DNA of 64,000 nt from Alligator mississippiensis (GCF_030867095.1 NC_081824.1:122892162-122956161), one strand, 5' to 3'; shown: positions 1 through 12,294, counted from the first letter of the stretch. The notes: generated by a model from the sequence alone, not told the origin. Numbers and translations are program-made.

Positions 1-1265
1 TGTGAGTGCATGCATTTGTGTGTATTATATCTTCTATGTGTTTACTATATCTTCTATCTGTTTATTTTACTATATTTATGTCTTTACTATATCTTCCTCT
101 ATGTGCTTAATTTATCTTGTATCTGTAATATATTCAAAAGGTGTATCCAATCCCTTCCAAAAAGAGAGACTAGCAGGAGACTAACTAGGAAGCCAGTCAC
201 TGCAACCAGCCACAGTACCTTTCACACACTGTTGCTTCCAAAAGAGACAGCTCACAAAAGGGACAGAAAGGCTTCACACAGAGCCTTATATGCTGTTTCT
301 CTGCCCCTCGCCCAGAGCACTGGGATTGGAAGGGACCTCAGGGACAGGTGGCAGACACTGGTCAGCTACAGATGTCAATTTTGGAGCAATCCACCCCCTC
401 ACCCTTCCCCCTTCCTCTTCTGAGTTTCTGTTTCCCTGCAAGCCTAGCTCTGAAACTGAATTTTTACGAACGTTTTGGATGGTTTCATTTCATTTCGGAG
501 ATGTTTTAGAGCCTTCCATTTCATTTTGGATGCAGTGTTTCCGGCACTGAAACGGGCTGAAACACCTCCAAAATGAAATGGCTGCTGAAATTTCACACAG
601 CCCTAATGTGTGCATGTGGTGATAAAATGATATGTTCACTTACTGGTCTTATGTGTAGGTGGCAGATTTTGTGTGTTTGTTTGCATATGCCTAAAAGGTG
701 CATGATTCATGCAGAACCCTGTTGCAGGGTTTGCTGCAGGGTTTGCAGTTCCACTGACATTTCCATTTCTTTTCCTCTCTACAATGAAAATAGAGATGGG
801 AGCCTTTTGTTCTGATCTTCTCTGTGAACCTTGCAGGATTTTGTCTTGATTTGTTGAACTGAGATAGAAGGATGCTTTGCCCCACTCTGCCCTACTTGTC
901 TCTTCACTATAGGCCTTTGAAGAAACAGTCATTTCTTTCCCCTAAGACCACATGGCTTCCTGAAGACCATTTTCCTGTGTCCTCTTTTCTGTCTTGCTGC
1001 ATTTGGTTGGGAAATACATGAAGCTCTATGGCCTCATGCTCGTCCCTTCCCTGAAGGCTCTTGCTTAAAGAGCCAATAGTCATCATTACAACCTGGTAAT
1101 GCCCAGTAGATCCAATGCAAATGGGAGTTCGCATGTACTGGGGGGTCCTGCATATAGCACAGTCCATGCTCCAGAGAGTTCAGAGTCATATTAAAGTGCA
1201 TTGTCAAAAAGCTGTAGGACCCAACAAATGTGAAAACAATACCTTTTCTTAAGTTAAGCAGCTGT
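1..1265. other. Non-genic DNA, mostly unassigned
   Basis: No exon, splice-site pair or coherent reading frame is visible apart from the partial transposon listed at 415-604. The first 130 bases are T-rich, with loose repeats of a ctatrtgtttactatatctt-like phrase. Short frames on both strands show no domain and look like chance. Confidence 0.55.
415..604 (-). mobile_element. Partial DNA transposon end (MITE-like)
   Basis: Read on the minus strand from 604 the segment begins AGGGCTGTGTGAAATTTC. It then carries repeated and inverted 'tttcattttgga' / 'tccaaaatgaaat' motifs, for example 485-495 and 520-531 against 570-580. Terminal AGGGCTGTG followed by short palindromic fragments is how I remember a reptilian non-autonomous DNA transposon end. 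No matching opposite end is visible, so this is one arm or a degraded copy. The family assignment is uncertain. Confidence 0.35.
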
Positions 1266-1553
1266 ATGTGCATCTACACATACAATTAATGTGACAATAA
1301 ATTCTGGAGCAGTTCAAGCCAGGGTCAAATGCTCCCGGGCACAGCACCTACACCCAGGACAGCAACAATTTAAGCTGGGGCAGAGAAGGTCCCTGGCTGG
1401 CTGGGTTGACTGGGTGCAATTTATACCCACGGTCACCATCCACATGTGCATTTTGGCAGACTTAGTTTACCTGCTCACATGTAGATGGTAACACTTTACT
1501 GCAGAGCTAGTTAAGTTTACTCCACAATAAAGCACATGTGTAGATACACCCTG
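1266..1553. mobile_element. MITE family A, copy 1
   Basis: The left end reads TGTGCATCTACACATAC. The right end, reverse complemented, reads GGTGTATCTACACATGTGC, giving imperfect terminal inverted repeats. The body shares its order of motifs with copies at 4,618-5,041 and 57,043-57,503: an early 'gagcagttcaa' block, a 'gagctggggcagagaag'-like block in two of the three, and a late block 'tagatggtaacactttactgcagagctagttaa'-like, here at 1,481-1,517. No transposase frame is present. It resembles the small crocodilian inverted-repeat elements described in the literature as Chompy-type, but I could not verify that identity. Confidence 0.55.
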
Positions 1554-2775
1554 TTAATATTAGAATACATTAAATATTAATTATTATCCTATTGCTCAAA
1601 AATGTGCATTCTGATAAGATTTTTTAATCAAAGTATTTACATGTACCCATAAACAGATGTCAACTGTAAAACTTGTTTAAATAATTACTACCTTTTATTT
1701 TCTCTTTATCTCCCCTTGGCATATCCATCTGTTGTTTATTATTAATATATTATCCCTTCAATACAATACATATCAAATTATAAACATCTGGGCCTCTTTA
1801 AAAAATATGCTTTAGTACATTAAGATAGTATATCTGTAGGAGTGTGCTAATTAGTATCATCTTTATTATTTATTATTTTATTGCAGTAGTATAAAAATGC
1901 AATATGCAAGGCTGTGGTTCAGCATAGTAGATATTTAATCCATTCACTATGATGGATTATTTTTGTAGAAACCAATATAACTTTTCTTATTTATCAAAAC
2001 TTTTTTAATAATTAAAATCTGGATGAAATTTCATGCTAATCTGTGTCTGAAATCTGGAAATCAGTTGAGCCTTTCCAAGACTTTGAAATATGTTCTGTGT
2101 CTACTTTACACGACTCAGTATGAAAATACCTTTTTAAAAAACATTCAGTGACACCTCTAATTTTAGCATTTTAAAAATGTTTGTATAAAAATTTTGTATA
2201 GATTGGGATGAGGGCAAAATCAGAGCACAGAGGAATTAGATAGGAGAACAGCAGTTGGATTTAGGAGCTAATATGAGAGAAGAGAGTAGGTGAAGGGAGA
2301 AGGATGGGAACAGAAAGTGAGTGGTGGGGGACAGGAGATGACTTAGGGAGAGTCAGGCTTGAGAGCTTTTGGTGGAAGGGTCTGAAATCATGAATGCACA
2401 TTTGCTTCTAGAACCTAAAATTAAACCTAAGAGTCCTGAGTCTCCACATTCTTCTTCTTCTGCAGACAAACAGTTGTGAAGCATACTGACAAAATGTGTC
2501 TAACTCAACCCGTGCCCCCACCTATCTAGTGCTGAACCATAACAACCTATAGTTACCAATTACTTGTTTAACTCAGTGGTAGACAGCTGCTGCACACACC
2601 TCAAGATTCAACTCCTGCTGATGACTCAAGACAACATACTAGACACAACAGGATTGCTGACTTCCCAGTTGAGGAAGCTGTATTTTAAAATTATATTAAA
2701 AAACATTGTGGCTGGTAATTTCAGAACTTGCAAGTTAGCACACATGAAAATTAAACTTATCCATGCAAACTTAAA
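1554..2775. other. AT-rich non-genic DNA
   Basis: AT-rich sequence with no reading frame worth noting. The purine-rich stretch around 2,210-2,400 is low-complexity. No inverted-repeat ends or LINE tail were recognised. Confidence 0.55.
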
Positions 2776-3382
2776 GTGCTCCTATACATGAGCAGCAAGG
2801 CTGCTGGGATGCACTGTAATTAGGATTTGATTAGCACCCTTGAAGCCATTTTTAAGTGGGGGGACACTGATACCTAAGACACTGGAGTCTGCTGGAGCAC
2901 AGTCATAGATGACTGGTAGGGGGTGCATGGGGGTGCATGTGCCCCCTCCATCAGCCAACACTGATGGTATCGGCAGGGCTGGTGCCCCCTCTGACAGGGT
3001 TGCTGCAGTCAGCAGCTTCTGTGGGTGTCCCCTCAGATTCAGGAGGCACCAGTCGCTCATGAGTGCAGTAAATACCACGCTCCAGCAGACTTGATTAATG
3101 CAGGAGTGGGTGGGAGGTTCTCTGAGAGCCGCTGTAATTAAAGCACCCGGCAGACTCACCCAGAAGACTCAATTAATCGATGAATCAACTCCAGCATCCC
3201 TGTGCTTAAAAATGGTGGCAGGAGCGCTTTAGCCCCGCCACCATTTTTAACCACGGGAATGCTGACATATACAACAATCCAGTTACTTTAATTAGAGCAG
3301 GACTCAGAGCCTCTCTAATTAAAGTGTCTCCCACCCCCCTACTCCTCCCCCACACACTCCTGGAGCACATGTATAAACGTCC
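2776..3382. mobile_element. MITE family B, copy 1, with central hairpin
   Basis: Bases 3,207-3,219 and 3,237-3,249 form a perfect 13-bp inverted repeat (taaaaatggtggc / gccaccattttta) with a 17-base loop. The flanking text 'ctccagcatcc...tg' before it and 'gcatgctga'/'gaatgctga' plus 'ctctaattaaag' after it recurs around the larger hairpin at 19,506-19,580, so the two are copies of one family. The outer ends are weakly inverted (cctatacatgagcag at left, agcacatgtataaac at right), and the boundaries given are approximate. No coding capacity. Confidence 0.45.
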
Positions 3383-3460
3383 AAAAATGCTAAGTATAAT
3401 TGAAAATCAAGTCCTTAGAAATCTTAGATCAGGCATCCAAAATTAATACACACTTTTACA

Positions 3461-3550
3461 GTTTGGGCCTCAGTCTCTGTGCCTCACTTCCTCTGTAAAA
3501 TGAGGATGACAACATTTATTTTCACAACTTCCCTTTGAGAATAAATTTTG
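3461..3550 (-). mobile_element. MIR-like SINE fragment
   Basis: The stretch 'gggcctcagtctctgtgcctc...ctctgtaaaatgaggat' matches, from memory, the minus-strand reading of the mammalian-wide interspersed repeat / CORE-SINE region (cctcagtttcc...tctgtaaaatggggat). Only about 90 bases survive. A similar short piece occurs at 18,105-18,160. An old tRNA-derived SINE or its L2-like tail is the likely source. Confidence 0.5.
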
Positions 3551-4617
3551 ATTAGCACTCAGAATTAGCAAAAGATTATTTTGGAGAAAATTAATTGGCT
3601 GCACAGATGTGTGACCACACAGTCAAGGGGAAGAAAAAAAAGGTAAATACATGCACATTCACTGACTGAGTAAAAGTATTAAGAGGGGAAATACTGTTTG
3701 ATCGCATAATTAAAGTCTGTTTCATAATTCATATGCATAACAAGTAGTAGTTTAATTTTGCACAAGCTAAATCTTATTACTAGAAAAATCTTATTTCCCA
3801 GCTTTAGAGTGCTTGATTTTGCAATTGAATATTATTTTAACATAAGCATTTGGTTATAATCTATGAAAAGGGTTGTTGACCACAGAACTTCTTTTCTCAC
3901 ATGTTATGAAAAACTACACACTTTTAGTGTAGTTATCCAGAACAGTGCAGTATCATTCTTACATGCTTTAGTGTTCTTGCCCCTAACATCAGAAGAGCTT
4001 TAATAAATTTTTTATATATAAAATCAGAAATATGGTAGCATAGACCAAAAAAATGTTTTCATAGTCATCTAAATTTTTCTGAGAGATTTATTTGGCTGGA
4101 CATGATGCAGGCATGTCTGCTTCTTTTGCCTTCAGCCTACAGCACTGCAAGTTACAACGTTTTATTGCTCCTTGACCATTTTTTTTAAATGTTTACTGTG
4201 CCAGTGTTTGGCATTTAATTTGCATTTTACAGCAGAATGATAATTTATTTTTATGACGGGGTAAAAACTAACCAAATGCAAGTAATATGCAATTATTACC
4301 TCTTCTTTGTGATCCTTTTGGGAGGGTTTTAAAGGTCATGAATTAACTTTATAATGTTCAGTTTGGTTCTGGGTCAGATAAGCATCAGAATATTTAGATA
4401 GTGCTTCAAAGCTTTGCTAAACTTTCCTAACATCTCCAGTCCACAAAATTAGATTAAAAATTGCCTTAGAAGGGCAACCTCATGTGGTTTCCAGTGTTTC
4501 TCTTAGTAGAACATTGCTGGAAATACCTTGAATTCAACTTTTCTTGCACTATTTCAAATCTTTCTTCTGACAAACTGGAAAACGTGTGCAGAAGTAGCGT
4601 TATATGACAATTTCAGT
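3551..4617. other. Non-genic AT-rich DNA
   Basis: AT-rich sequence between two repeats. I see no splice-flanked frame, terminal repeat or RNA gene here. Confidence 0.5.
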
Positions 4618-5041
4618 GGGTGCATCTACTTATGCTATTAATGTGCAGCAAAAATAAACTCCAGAGCAGTTCAAACTGGAGTTAACTGCTTCTCGGTACA
4701 GCATATGTGCCTGGGACTCCAGCAATTTGAGCTGGGGCAGAGAAGCCCTGGGCTGGCAGGGGTCAGGGAGGGTCAGCCCTGGGGTCTGGGTGGCAGTGTC
4801 GGACAGCAGAGGGACTGGCTGGGTAAACAAGCACAATTTGTGCCTGGCAGTCACAGTCTAAACATGTGTTTGATCACGCTTAATGACTTTGCCATAAAAT
4901 AGTACTGTCCCTGATAGTACTATCTTACAGCTAAGTTAATTAGTTTCCTACACGCTAACACCAGCACATGTGTAGATGGTGACACTTTACTGTGGAGCCA
5001 ATTAGTCAACTCTGCAAGTCAAGTGCATGTGTAGATGCTCC
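4618..5041. mobile_element. MITE family A, copy 2
   Basis: The left end is GGGTGCATCTACTTATGC. The right end, reverse complemented, is GGAGCATCTACACATGCAC. The body carries 'gagcagttcaaactggagttaactgct', 'gagctggggcagagaagccc' and the late block 'gtagatggtgacactttactgtgga' found in the other copies. A palindromic 'atagtactgtccctgatagtactat' stem lies at about 4,900-4,924. No transposase frame. The target duplication is not clear. Confidence 0.6.
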
Positions 5042-8000
5042 TAATGTTACTGAAAAGTTTGGTTCTAAAAATGGATGGAGATTTACTGGTTTTTATCCTT
5101 TCCAAACTAGTTTTTCCATCTTTAGTTACTTTGCTGATTAGGATAGTTTCAGAGGATCATCCTGTGGCCACTCAGAAATAGGCTTTGGGGCCTTCTGCTT
5201 TAGCCACATTTCTGCAGCTTGAAAATAGCCAAGTCTGACAACAAGGAGGAGGGACCAGTTCATACAGAGTGTTGATATGCTTGTTTACAAAGTCCCTGTT
5301 TTTGGCTAGGCTGGCACCACCAGTCCCTTTTTCTTTCTAGTTTTTCCATATGCCCTTTTCCCCACCAACTACCACAAGTTTCTCTGCACATATCTAAGAT
5401 GGCATGCAACAATGCACTGGTTCACAAGGATACACCATCCTTCTCTTCCCATATCTAGCAACACCCATGCAAATAATAAAATCTTACAACATAAAATGTG
5501 TTTATTGAACATATTGGACATTCTCCAAATTAGTTGGAGGATTGGAACCTGGACATCCTCCAAATTAGTTTGTCTCACAGTTTGGTTGGTCAACATTTTA
5601 CTTGAAGTTATGGGCTCCATAGCCTTTTGTGAAGTATGCTTGTCTCAAGCCCCAGCATAAGGTGTATTCCACATAATTTTATCAGAACAACCTAGCAGGT
5701 ACACTTAATAGCATTTTTATGAAGCATTTAATCTACTACAAAGCATAGCATCAACAGCAGGCAAACTCTCTTGGCGGAACATTTTGTAGCCTGCACTTTG
5801 ATATATGTGAAAATGTACAGAGATAGTGAGACCCCTCTGAAGCATGAGGCTGAGACTAGTAAACCTCTACTATTCAAACAGTCACTTCAAAACTATTTAT
5901 TTTACACTGTACTTCATGCATCAATGCTAGGGGAACAAAATAGAATTTAAGGCAGAGGTAGTGCACACAAGTGAACCTGTCATATTTTCCAGCATGGATA
6001 GCTATGATCTTTAATCCTACAGCATTTCATTGGAGAACAATTCTGGGCAATAATATCCTTGAATCTCTTGCTGGTTTTCTTTGCACCTTCTCTGCTTCCT
6101 GGCCAGACAATCCTAACACTGCAAGGTGTGTTGCTGATCTACCTGCAGAAGGGGCACGTACAGTTATTAAGCTGTCCCCTAAAACATCTTCTATTTCCTG
6201 CAATGCAACCCATCAAGTCTTTCAGAGGCCTCATATTCAGGATCAGCAACAAAGCTCTACTCGCTTAGTATTCAGATATCCCAGGAAAGTATGCAAGGAG
6301 CTTATTGCATTAGGGTTTCAAGGCATAGGAGGTGTTAAGTGGAAAAATGCATACCATCTCTATGGTCACCTATTACAGAAAGGGGCCATAGGGAGCAGCA
6401 TCTCAAACCTGAAGGGAAAATTATTTTCTCTTTGCTTTTGCAGAAATGGAGCAAATAACTGCTGGTTACTTTCCCCCACCTTTTACAGTCCCTGAACTGA
6501 GAAGACCCTTAAGGAAAGGTCCCTTCCCAAACACCCAAATCCTGGCACATCTGCAGGAGCAGAAGAGGAAGACAAAGTAGATATTTGGTCAACCCCCCAG
6601 AGCCTCCAAGAAGTGAAGCCAGGCAGGTCTGGAATGAAAAGAGAAACATTGGGTGTCAACCAAGCATAACTTTGCCATAACTTGGGGGACTATAGGAAAA
6701 GTGCAATGACAGCTCCTAGAGATGAGGAAAATGCTTTTCTTGAAAGATCCAATGGGAGGGGTCTTTCTTTTCAGAAACACAAAACTCTGAAGCAATTCCT
6801 GAATTACAGCCCCTGGAGAATGCTGCATACTGAAATGGCAGTTCACACCATGGGCACAGAGTCCAGCTCTAGTTCAAGGCAGGGTAAACAGCAGCTTCTC
6901 GGAGCCAATTTTTGTACTTTGAATCCTAACTAGTAGCTTTCTAGCACAGTGTTTCAATGTGCAGTTACCAGGATAGTGACCATGCAAAAAGTCCAAAGCT
7001 ACAAATGTTTCTAAGTTGTAAAGGCCAACCATGTGTAACACATTTGCAAATGTATGCTTTTGAATTTTGTGGATAAGCTTGCTTATTTATTTAAGCTTCT
7101 GGAATTTGTTGTGTTGTTGTTGGTTCAGTTATTTGTACTTTTTTTACAAAGCTGTATACACAATTTTGGCATTAGACATTTTTTTTTTTAAATACATTTT
7201 GGGTCTGTTAAAATGTGGTTTATAACATTTTATGGATGTTTTGAAACAAAAGTGCCACAAAACACTTTCCAAACATAAAAATGAAGTTGCCAGCCTAAAA
7301 AATTCATTAAATTTGCCATGAATATTCATAGAATACTTCATGAAATATTCCCTGACATTCCCATAAAATATTTATTGACACATCCATACAATAATATACA
7401 AAGCAAGGAAAACATTCAAAAATCTGACTTTAAAAATACTCATGCACTGTTTTATGAAATATTTCATGAGACTGCTTGAAGGATTCATGCTTTATTTCAT
7501 GAAACATTCTGTCCCCATGTCCAACAGCATTTCTTATAGTTTGCAGTACTGGAAATTTTGTAGCAATATTTATGAAATGTTATACATAGCATAAAGACCA
7601 CACTGTAACCACAAGTTTAATAAAACAGCTAAACTAATACAATAATCATCCCTTATCACCAATATACAGAAGGCATCCCAAACCATGTGCTTGTAAAATA
7701 CTGTCGTGTTGATCATAGCACTGGGCCCAGTCCTTTGGCAGACCTGCCAAACCTTGATGAGGCTCTCTCCCTTGTTCTCACAAATACTTTGCAAAACACT
7801 ACTGTCATCCTGCAGCTGCTTAGGGAAAGGTTAAATTTTTCCTTTTCTAGGATCCAAGTTTCCAGAAAAAGGCTTCATCAGCCAGGAAAATAGAGTATAA
7901 ATTGGGTCTCCCAGAATTACCAGGGGAATGTCAACACCACATTTGCACTGGGAAGTAATATCTTTTTTTTGTTAAATGATTTTAATTTTATAAAGATTCT

Positions 8001-8275
8001 AGCATCATGCAAGTTTCCAAGATACCCAACACCAACCTGCCATAGTGATCAAACAAGACATGGGACACACTGGGAAAATACCCCTTTCTATTAATGACTA
8101 CAGATACCTGACAAGAAGTGAGGTGCACGTTCCATTTACTGTCTCCACAAAAGCTGGAAACAATTGCCCACCCCTGCCTTATAACCTTCACTGGAGGTAT
8201 CATCTTAATGGCAGCACATACCTATAACACAAGAGCTCTATCAATTGATCTGCTCACCCCAATTTGGTTAGTGGC
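5042..8275. other. Non-genic DNA with small repeats
   Basis: No exon was recognised. Two 20-base near-identical direct repeats (tggacattctccaaattagt and tggacatcctccaaattagt) lie at about 5,515 and 5,550. Around 7,290-7,500 the sequence is AT-rich with palindromes such as atgaaatatttcat at 7,454-7,467. The 174-codon open frame at 5,971-6,495 shows no domain or splice context and I do not call it a gene. Confidence 0.5.
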
Positions 8276-8282
8276 CAATAGC
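8276..8282. repeat. Target-site duplication, left copy (CAATAGC)
   Basis: Seven bases identical to 9,928-9,934, directly flanking the CR1 element on both sides. Confidence 0.5.
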
Positions 8283-9927
8283 AAGCAGGAATGATGAGTT
8301 ACCAAATGACACCAGATGACAAGGCTAACCTATTTAACAATTTCTTTGCCTTCATTTTCGTGAGCAGGGACCAGATCAGCCCATCCACCAGGACCCCATC
8401 AGGCCCTGGGGGAGGCACGCCCAGGCCTAGGGTCAGTGAGGATCTAGTCAGGGAACTTCTGGAGGGACTGGATGTATTTAAATCAGCTGGTCCTGACGAT
8501 CTCCACCCGAGTGCTGAGGGAATTAGCAGAGGTCATGGAAAAGGGCCAATGTGGTTCCCATTTTCAAAAAAGGGAGGAAGGAGGACCTGGGGAACTATAG
8601 GCCAGTTAGTCTTACCTCGATCCTGGGTAAGCTTTTTGAGAGAATTATCCTGGCGCATGTCCACGAGGGGCCAGCAGGGGAGGTTATGCTTAGGGGCACC
8701 CAACATGGGTTCATTAGAGGCAGGTCCTGTCAGACCAACCTGGTGACCTTCTATGACCAGGTCACAAAAGCCTTAGATGCAGGGGTAGCAGTGGACGTAG
8801 TATTTCTGGACTTCAGGAAGGCCTTTGACACTGTCTCTCACCCCATTCTCATTAAAAAAACTAAGGGACTGTGGCATTGACACCTACACAGTCAAATGGG
8901 TCGCTAACTGGCTGGAGGGCTGCATCCAGTGGTGGTGGATGGGTCATTGCCCGCATCCCTCCAGGTCGAAAGTGGGGTCCCCCAGGGCTCGGTCCTCAGA
9001 CCCGCACTGTTCAACACCTTCATCAGTGACTTGGACGAGGGGGTAAAAAGCACCCTATTCAAATTTGCCAATGACAATAAGATGTGGGGGGACGTGGGCA
9101 CGCTAGAAGGGAGGAATAGGCTACAATCAGACCTATACAGGTTACAGGGGTGGGCAGATGAGAACAGGATGGGTTTCAACACTGACAAGTGCAAGGTGCT
9201 GCACCTGGGGAGGAAGAACCAGCAGCATACCTACAGGCTGGGGAACTCCCTTCTTGTCAGTGTAGAGGCAGAAAAGGATCTTGGAATCATTATTGATGCC
9301 AAAATGAACATGGGTCGACCACACCTTGTCATGCATCCACAGATGCATCTCGAGCAGGTCCAAGGAGGTGATCCTCCCACTCTATGCAGCACTGGTCAGG
9401 CTGCAGTTGGAGTACTGCATCCAGTTCTGGGCGCTGCACTTCAGGAGAGATGTGGACAGCATTGAGAGGGTCGAGAGGGGGGCCACCTGCATGATCGGGG
9501 GGCAGCAGGGCAGGCCCTACGAGGAAAGGCTGAGGGACCTGAACCTGTTCAGCCTCCACAAGAAAAAGCTGAGGGGGGATCTAGTGGCCTGTTACAAACT
9601 AGTCAGAGGGGACCAGCAGGCACTGGGGGAGTCCCTGTTCCCCCGAGCACTCCCAGGAGTGACTAGAAATAATGGTCACAAGCTGGCAGAGGGTAGATTC
9701 AGACTAGACATCAGGAGGCGCTACTTCACAGTCAGGGCGGCTAGGATCTGGAACCAACTTCCAAGCAAAGTGGCGCTGGCTCCTACCCCGGGGGTCTTTA
9801 AGAGGAGGTTAGATGAACACCTTGCTGGGGTTGTTTGACCCCAGTACTTTTTCCTGCCGTGGCAGGGGGTTGGACTTGATTATCTGCTCGGGTCCCTTCT
9901 GACCCGACCAACTATGAAACTATGAAA
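8283..9927 (+). mobile_element. CR1 LINE, 5'-truncated and decayed
   Basis: This is the 3' part of a chicken-repeat-1 type non-LTR retrotransposon: the reverse transcriptase and C-terminal region of ORF2 plus a short 3' tail. Frames in order: 8,291-8,510 ('DKANLFNNFFA' and 'SAGPDDLHP'); 8,551-8,880 ('VPIFKKGRKEDLGNYRPVSL' and '[14 protein letters not shown]'); 8,929-9,300 ('SGVPQGSVL', then FAND at 9,064-9,075 where the active-site motif is normally FADD); and 9,326-9,838 ('LPLYAALVRLQLEYC', ending at the ORF2 stop). About 60 bases of the usual text between 'LAEVM' and 'ANVVPIF' are missing near 8,540, and the frame shifts several times. The end 'aactatgaaactatgaaa' is the CR1 terminal octamer-type repeat. 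A 7-bp direct repeat, CAATAGC, flanks it. It cannot be active. Confidence 0.93.
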
Positions 9928-9934
9928 CAATAGC
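9928..9934. repeat. Target-site duplication, right copy (CAATAGC)
   Basis: Matches 8,276-8,282. CR1 elements often lack clear duplications, so this may be real or fortuitous. Confidence 0.5.
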
Positions 9935-10465
9935 CAATATTTCTGCATGCACAAGGGAAATCTCTTGATTTGTTGCTGCAGCAGCTCTATACAGATCTCC
10001 TAAAAACTGACTTGCCATCCTGAAATTCTGTAGCCACCTTTGATCATCCAAGACCTGCAGCAAAAGTACTAGTCACCAACTAGTGCTTCCCCTCCCCACC
10101 CCCCGCCAAGCCCAGAAATGGTTCTGTACTGATTGAAATTGACCCAAGAAAGTTTCCCTATAAGTTGATGTTGTCTTTGCCCCCTCTTCCTGGTACAGCA
10201 GCTAATTCCAAAACTGCTGGCTGAAAAGCTGCTTGCTTATTCAGTGGCAGACTTGCAAAGGTGATGCCACCCAGTGGCAAATTGACAAATATATCTCCAT
10301 AAGCCTCTGTGTAGTTGTGCTACTCAATGTTATCTAGCCAAAAAGAGATGGTTTGTGCTTATAATGGGAGACAAATCATGGAAATTTGTGAATTTGACCT
10401 CAAGTCCCAGCATTTCAGTCCCCTCCACAATGTGCTGTGAGAAAAACTTTATCCTGACGATGGCC
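9935..10465. other. Non-genic DNA
   Basis: Unique-looking sequence between the CR1 and the hairpin transposon. No feature recognised. Confidence 0.5.
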
Positions 10466-10672
10466 CAGCAGTGGGGTGGCCATCATAGATGGCATTCTGG
10501 TTTTCTGCTACTCTGTCCTCTGTTCTCTATTGACACGAAACTCAACGCCTTTATGCCCTCTATTTTTCTTTTCAAGAGAAAACTAGAGGGCATAAAGGTG
10601 TCGGGTTTTGTATCAATAGAGGACAGATAATGACCGTACTGTCCTCTATGATGGCCACCCTACTCAGCAGTG
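10466..10672. mobile_element. hAT-type hairpin MITE with 8-bp duplication
   Basis: A 191-bp element (10,474-10,664) lies between two copies of CAGCAGTG (10,466-10,473 and 10,665-10,672). The ends are inverted: GGGTGGCCATCATAGA at left, TCTATGATGGCCACCC at right. The two halves are largely complementary throughout, with arms such as gcctttatgccctct / agagggcataaaggt around a centre near 10,570. An 8-bp duplication with short TIRs fits the hAT superfamily. The element has no coding capacity and would fold into one long imperfect hairpin if transcribed. Confidence 0.75.
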
Positions 10673-10884
10673 AGACAAAGCACCATGAGATCCTCTCAAA
10701 GCGTTGAATTCTTTTAATAGGGAAAATTGATTTTGGACTACAGTATGACTATAGCTGGTCATGTGGACAAGGGCTATTCTGAACTACCTAATTTTCACTT
10801 GTTACTGTGCCCCTCTTCAGCACCACATGGAAGCAAGCTTTTATGTTTTAACATGAGGTGTTTGACATTGGTCATGGGTTTTTA

Positions 10885-11785
10885 GTTGCAGCCATGTTGG
10901 TATTAGGACATAGGCAGGCAAGGTTCTTTGAGTAGATGTGATATCTTTTATTAGACCAACTGAGTAGTTGGGGAAAAGTTCTTGGCAAGCTTTCAGGCAC
11001 AATCACCCTTCTTCAGGCATAGGGAGTCTCTGCTGGTCTGAGAAGCCAAGGAATGAGAGAAGCTAAAAGTGTGGCAGGATGCCAGCGAGAATGTAAATTG
11101 GTAGAAATTTGAAAGACAAAAGGGTAAAGCAAGGAAAGGAGGGGGAAGAAAGCAGGTGCAGGGAAGACCAAAGGGAAACATTACAGTAATAGAATACAAG
11201 GTTAAAAAGAGTCTGTCTGTGGAAAAGGAAATAGCTGGGGATCAGGAAAACAGGAATGAGAGAAGCTAAAAGTGTGACAGGATGTCAGTGAAAATATAAA
11301 TAGGTAAAAATTAGAAAAACAAAAGGTAAAGCAGGGAAGGGAGGGGGGAGGGCAGGGAAAAAAGGCTGAAGGGAAACACTACTAATACAAGGTAAAAAAG
11401 AGGCTCTCAATAAAAAAGGAAATGGTTGGAAATCAGGAAGACAAAGGGCAGAAAAATAAGGGAGGGGAGGGGAGGGGAGGGGAGGGGAGAAAAGGTGTGG
11501 GACAAGAAGAATGTAAGAGGTCAGGTCAGGCAGGTACCTGGTGAATCAGATGCGAGGCAGGTTGTAATGTGTCATAAATCCAATGTCTATATTGAGTCAA
11601 TGATTTTTAGTATCCAGTAGATTTATGAAGTGGAGTTTGTAGGCTTGTCTACGAAAAGTGTTTTGTAAGTTCCCTTTGAGGATTACAACTGAGAGATTGG
11701 AGAAGAAGTGATTGTCTTGTGAGAAATGTGCCCCCACAGGTAACTGGGTATTCTTGTCTTTGTTTCTGCACTATATGGTTAAATA
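10885..11785 (-). mobile_element. Penelope-like retroelement, 3' part
   Basis: The element reads on the minus strand. Conceptual translation of 11,770-11,530 gives, in one frame, 'QLPVGAHFSQDNHFFSNL', 'VVILKGN', then 'NIDIGFMTHY' after one stop codon at about 11,602. This PVG-HF-H...ILKGN...GLN-DIGFMTHY pattern is how I remember the C-terminal end of vertebrate Penelope-like (GIY-YIG type) ORFs. The rest, down to 10,885, is a 3' region that includes a purine-rich tract and ends with 'aggttctttg...ttagaccaact' and 'gccatgttgg'. The same terminal text recurs at 17,878-17,995 and 31,940-32,050. It is 5'-truncated and inactive. Assignment to Penelope rather than another retroelement is from memory. 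Confidence 0.6.
11459..11490 (+). repeat. GGGGA tandem tract
   Basis: Five or more consecutive 'aggggagggg' units inside the 3' region of the Penelope-like element. Runs of four G at regular spacing could form a G-quadruplex on the plus strand. Confidence 0.8.
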
Positions 11786-12294
11786 TATAATTAAAGGGAT
11801 CTTTTGTTTTTAACGCACCAAAAAAATCTGCTTACTTTTATAATGGCTGTTGCATGCATATAGCTTTTTAGGCCAAACATTATGTCATATCTTTTTTCCC
11901 CACTGATACTTCTGCATGTCAAAAGTCAGTTGGCAGATGTGAAAATTTCAGACTACTTTTGTGACCTTGCATTTCTCTGGGTTCCGCATACCATCAGCAC
12001 TCAGTGTTTTCACAACCAACTGCAGTCTTACAATCACGCCTAGTTTTTAATTACTCAAAACAACTTAGTGTCATCACCAAAACATTGCAAACTACTGTCC
12101 TACAGATCACTAGTATGTGCCCCTGGAGCATTGGTGCAGTAAAAGGATGTCTCTGGGGCAGTGCCTGATATTTGTTTTTTCTCTGAGGTGGGAAGTATTT
12201 CTTGGGGTTGTGTTCCCACATCATAGGGTATAATCGCAGAAGAGTGCTGCGGTGCATTTCCCAAGGCTACATGCTCCCCTGGGTAGTATTGTAG
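11786..12294. other. Non-genic DNA
   Basis: No feature recognised. The sequence becomes more GT-rich toward the array that follows. Confidence 0.5.

Noticed and set aside
5971-6495. 174-codon open frame on the plus strand
   Set aside because: No recognisable domain, no in-frame splice sites, ordinary composition. I also read the opposite strand for a Myb/SANT or transposase match and found nothing convincing.
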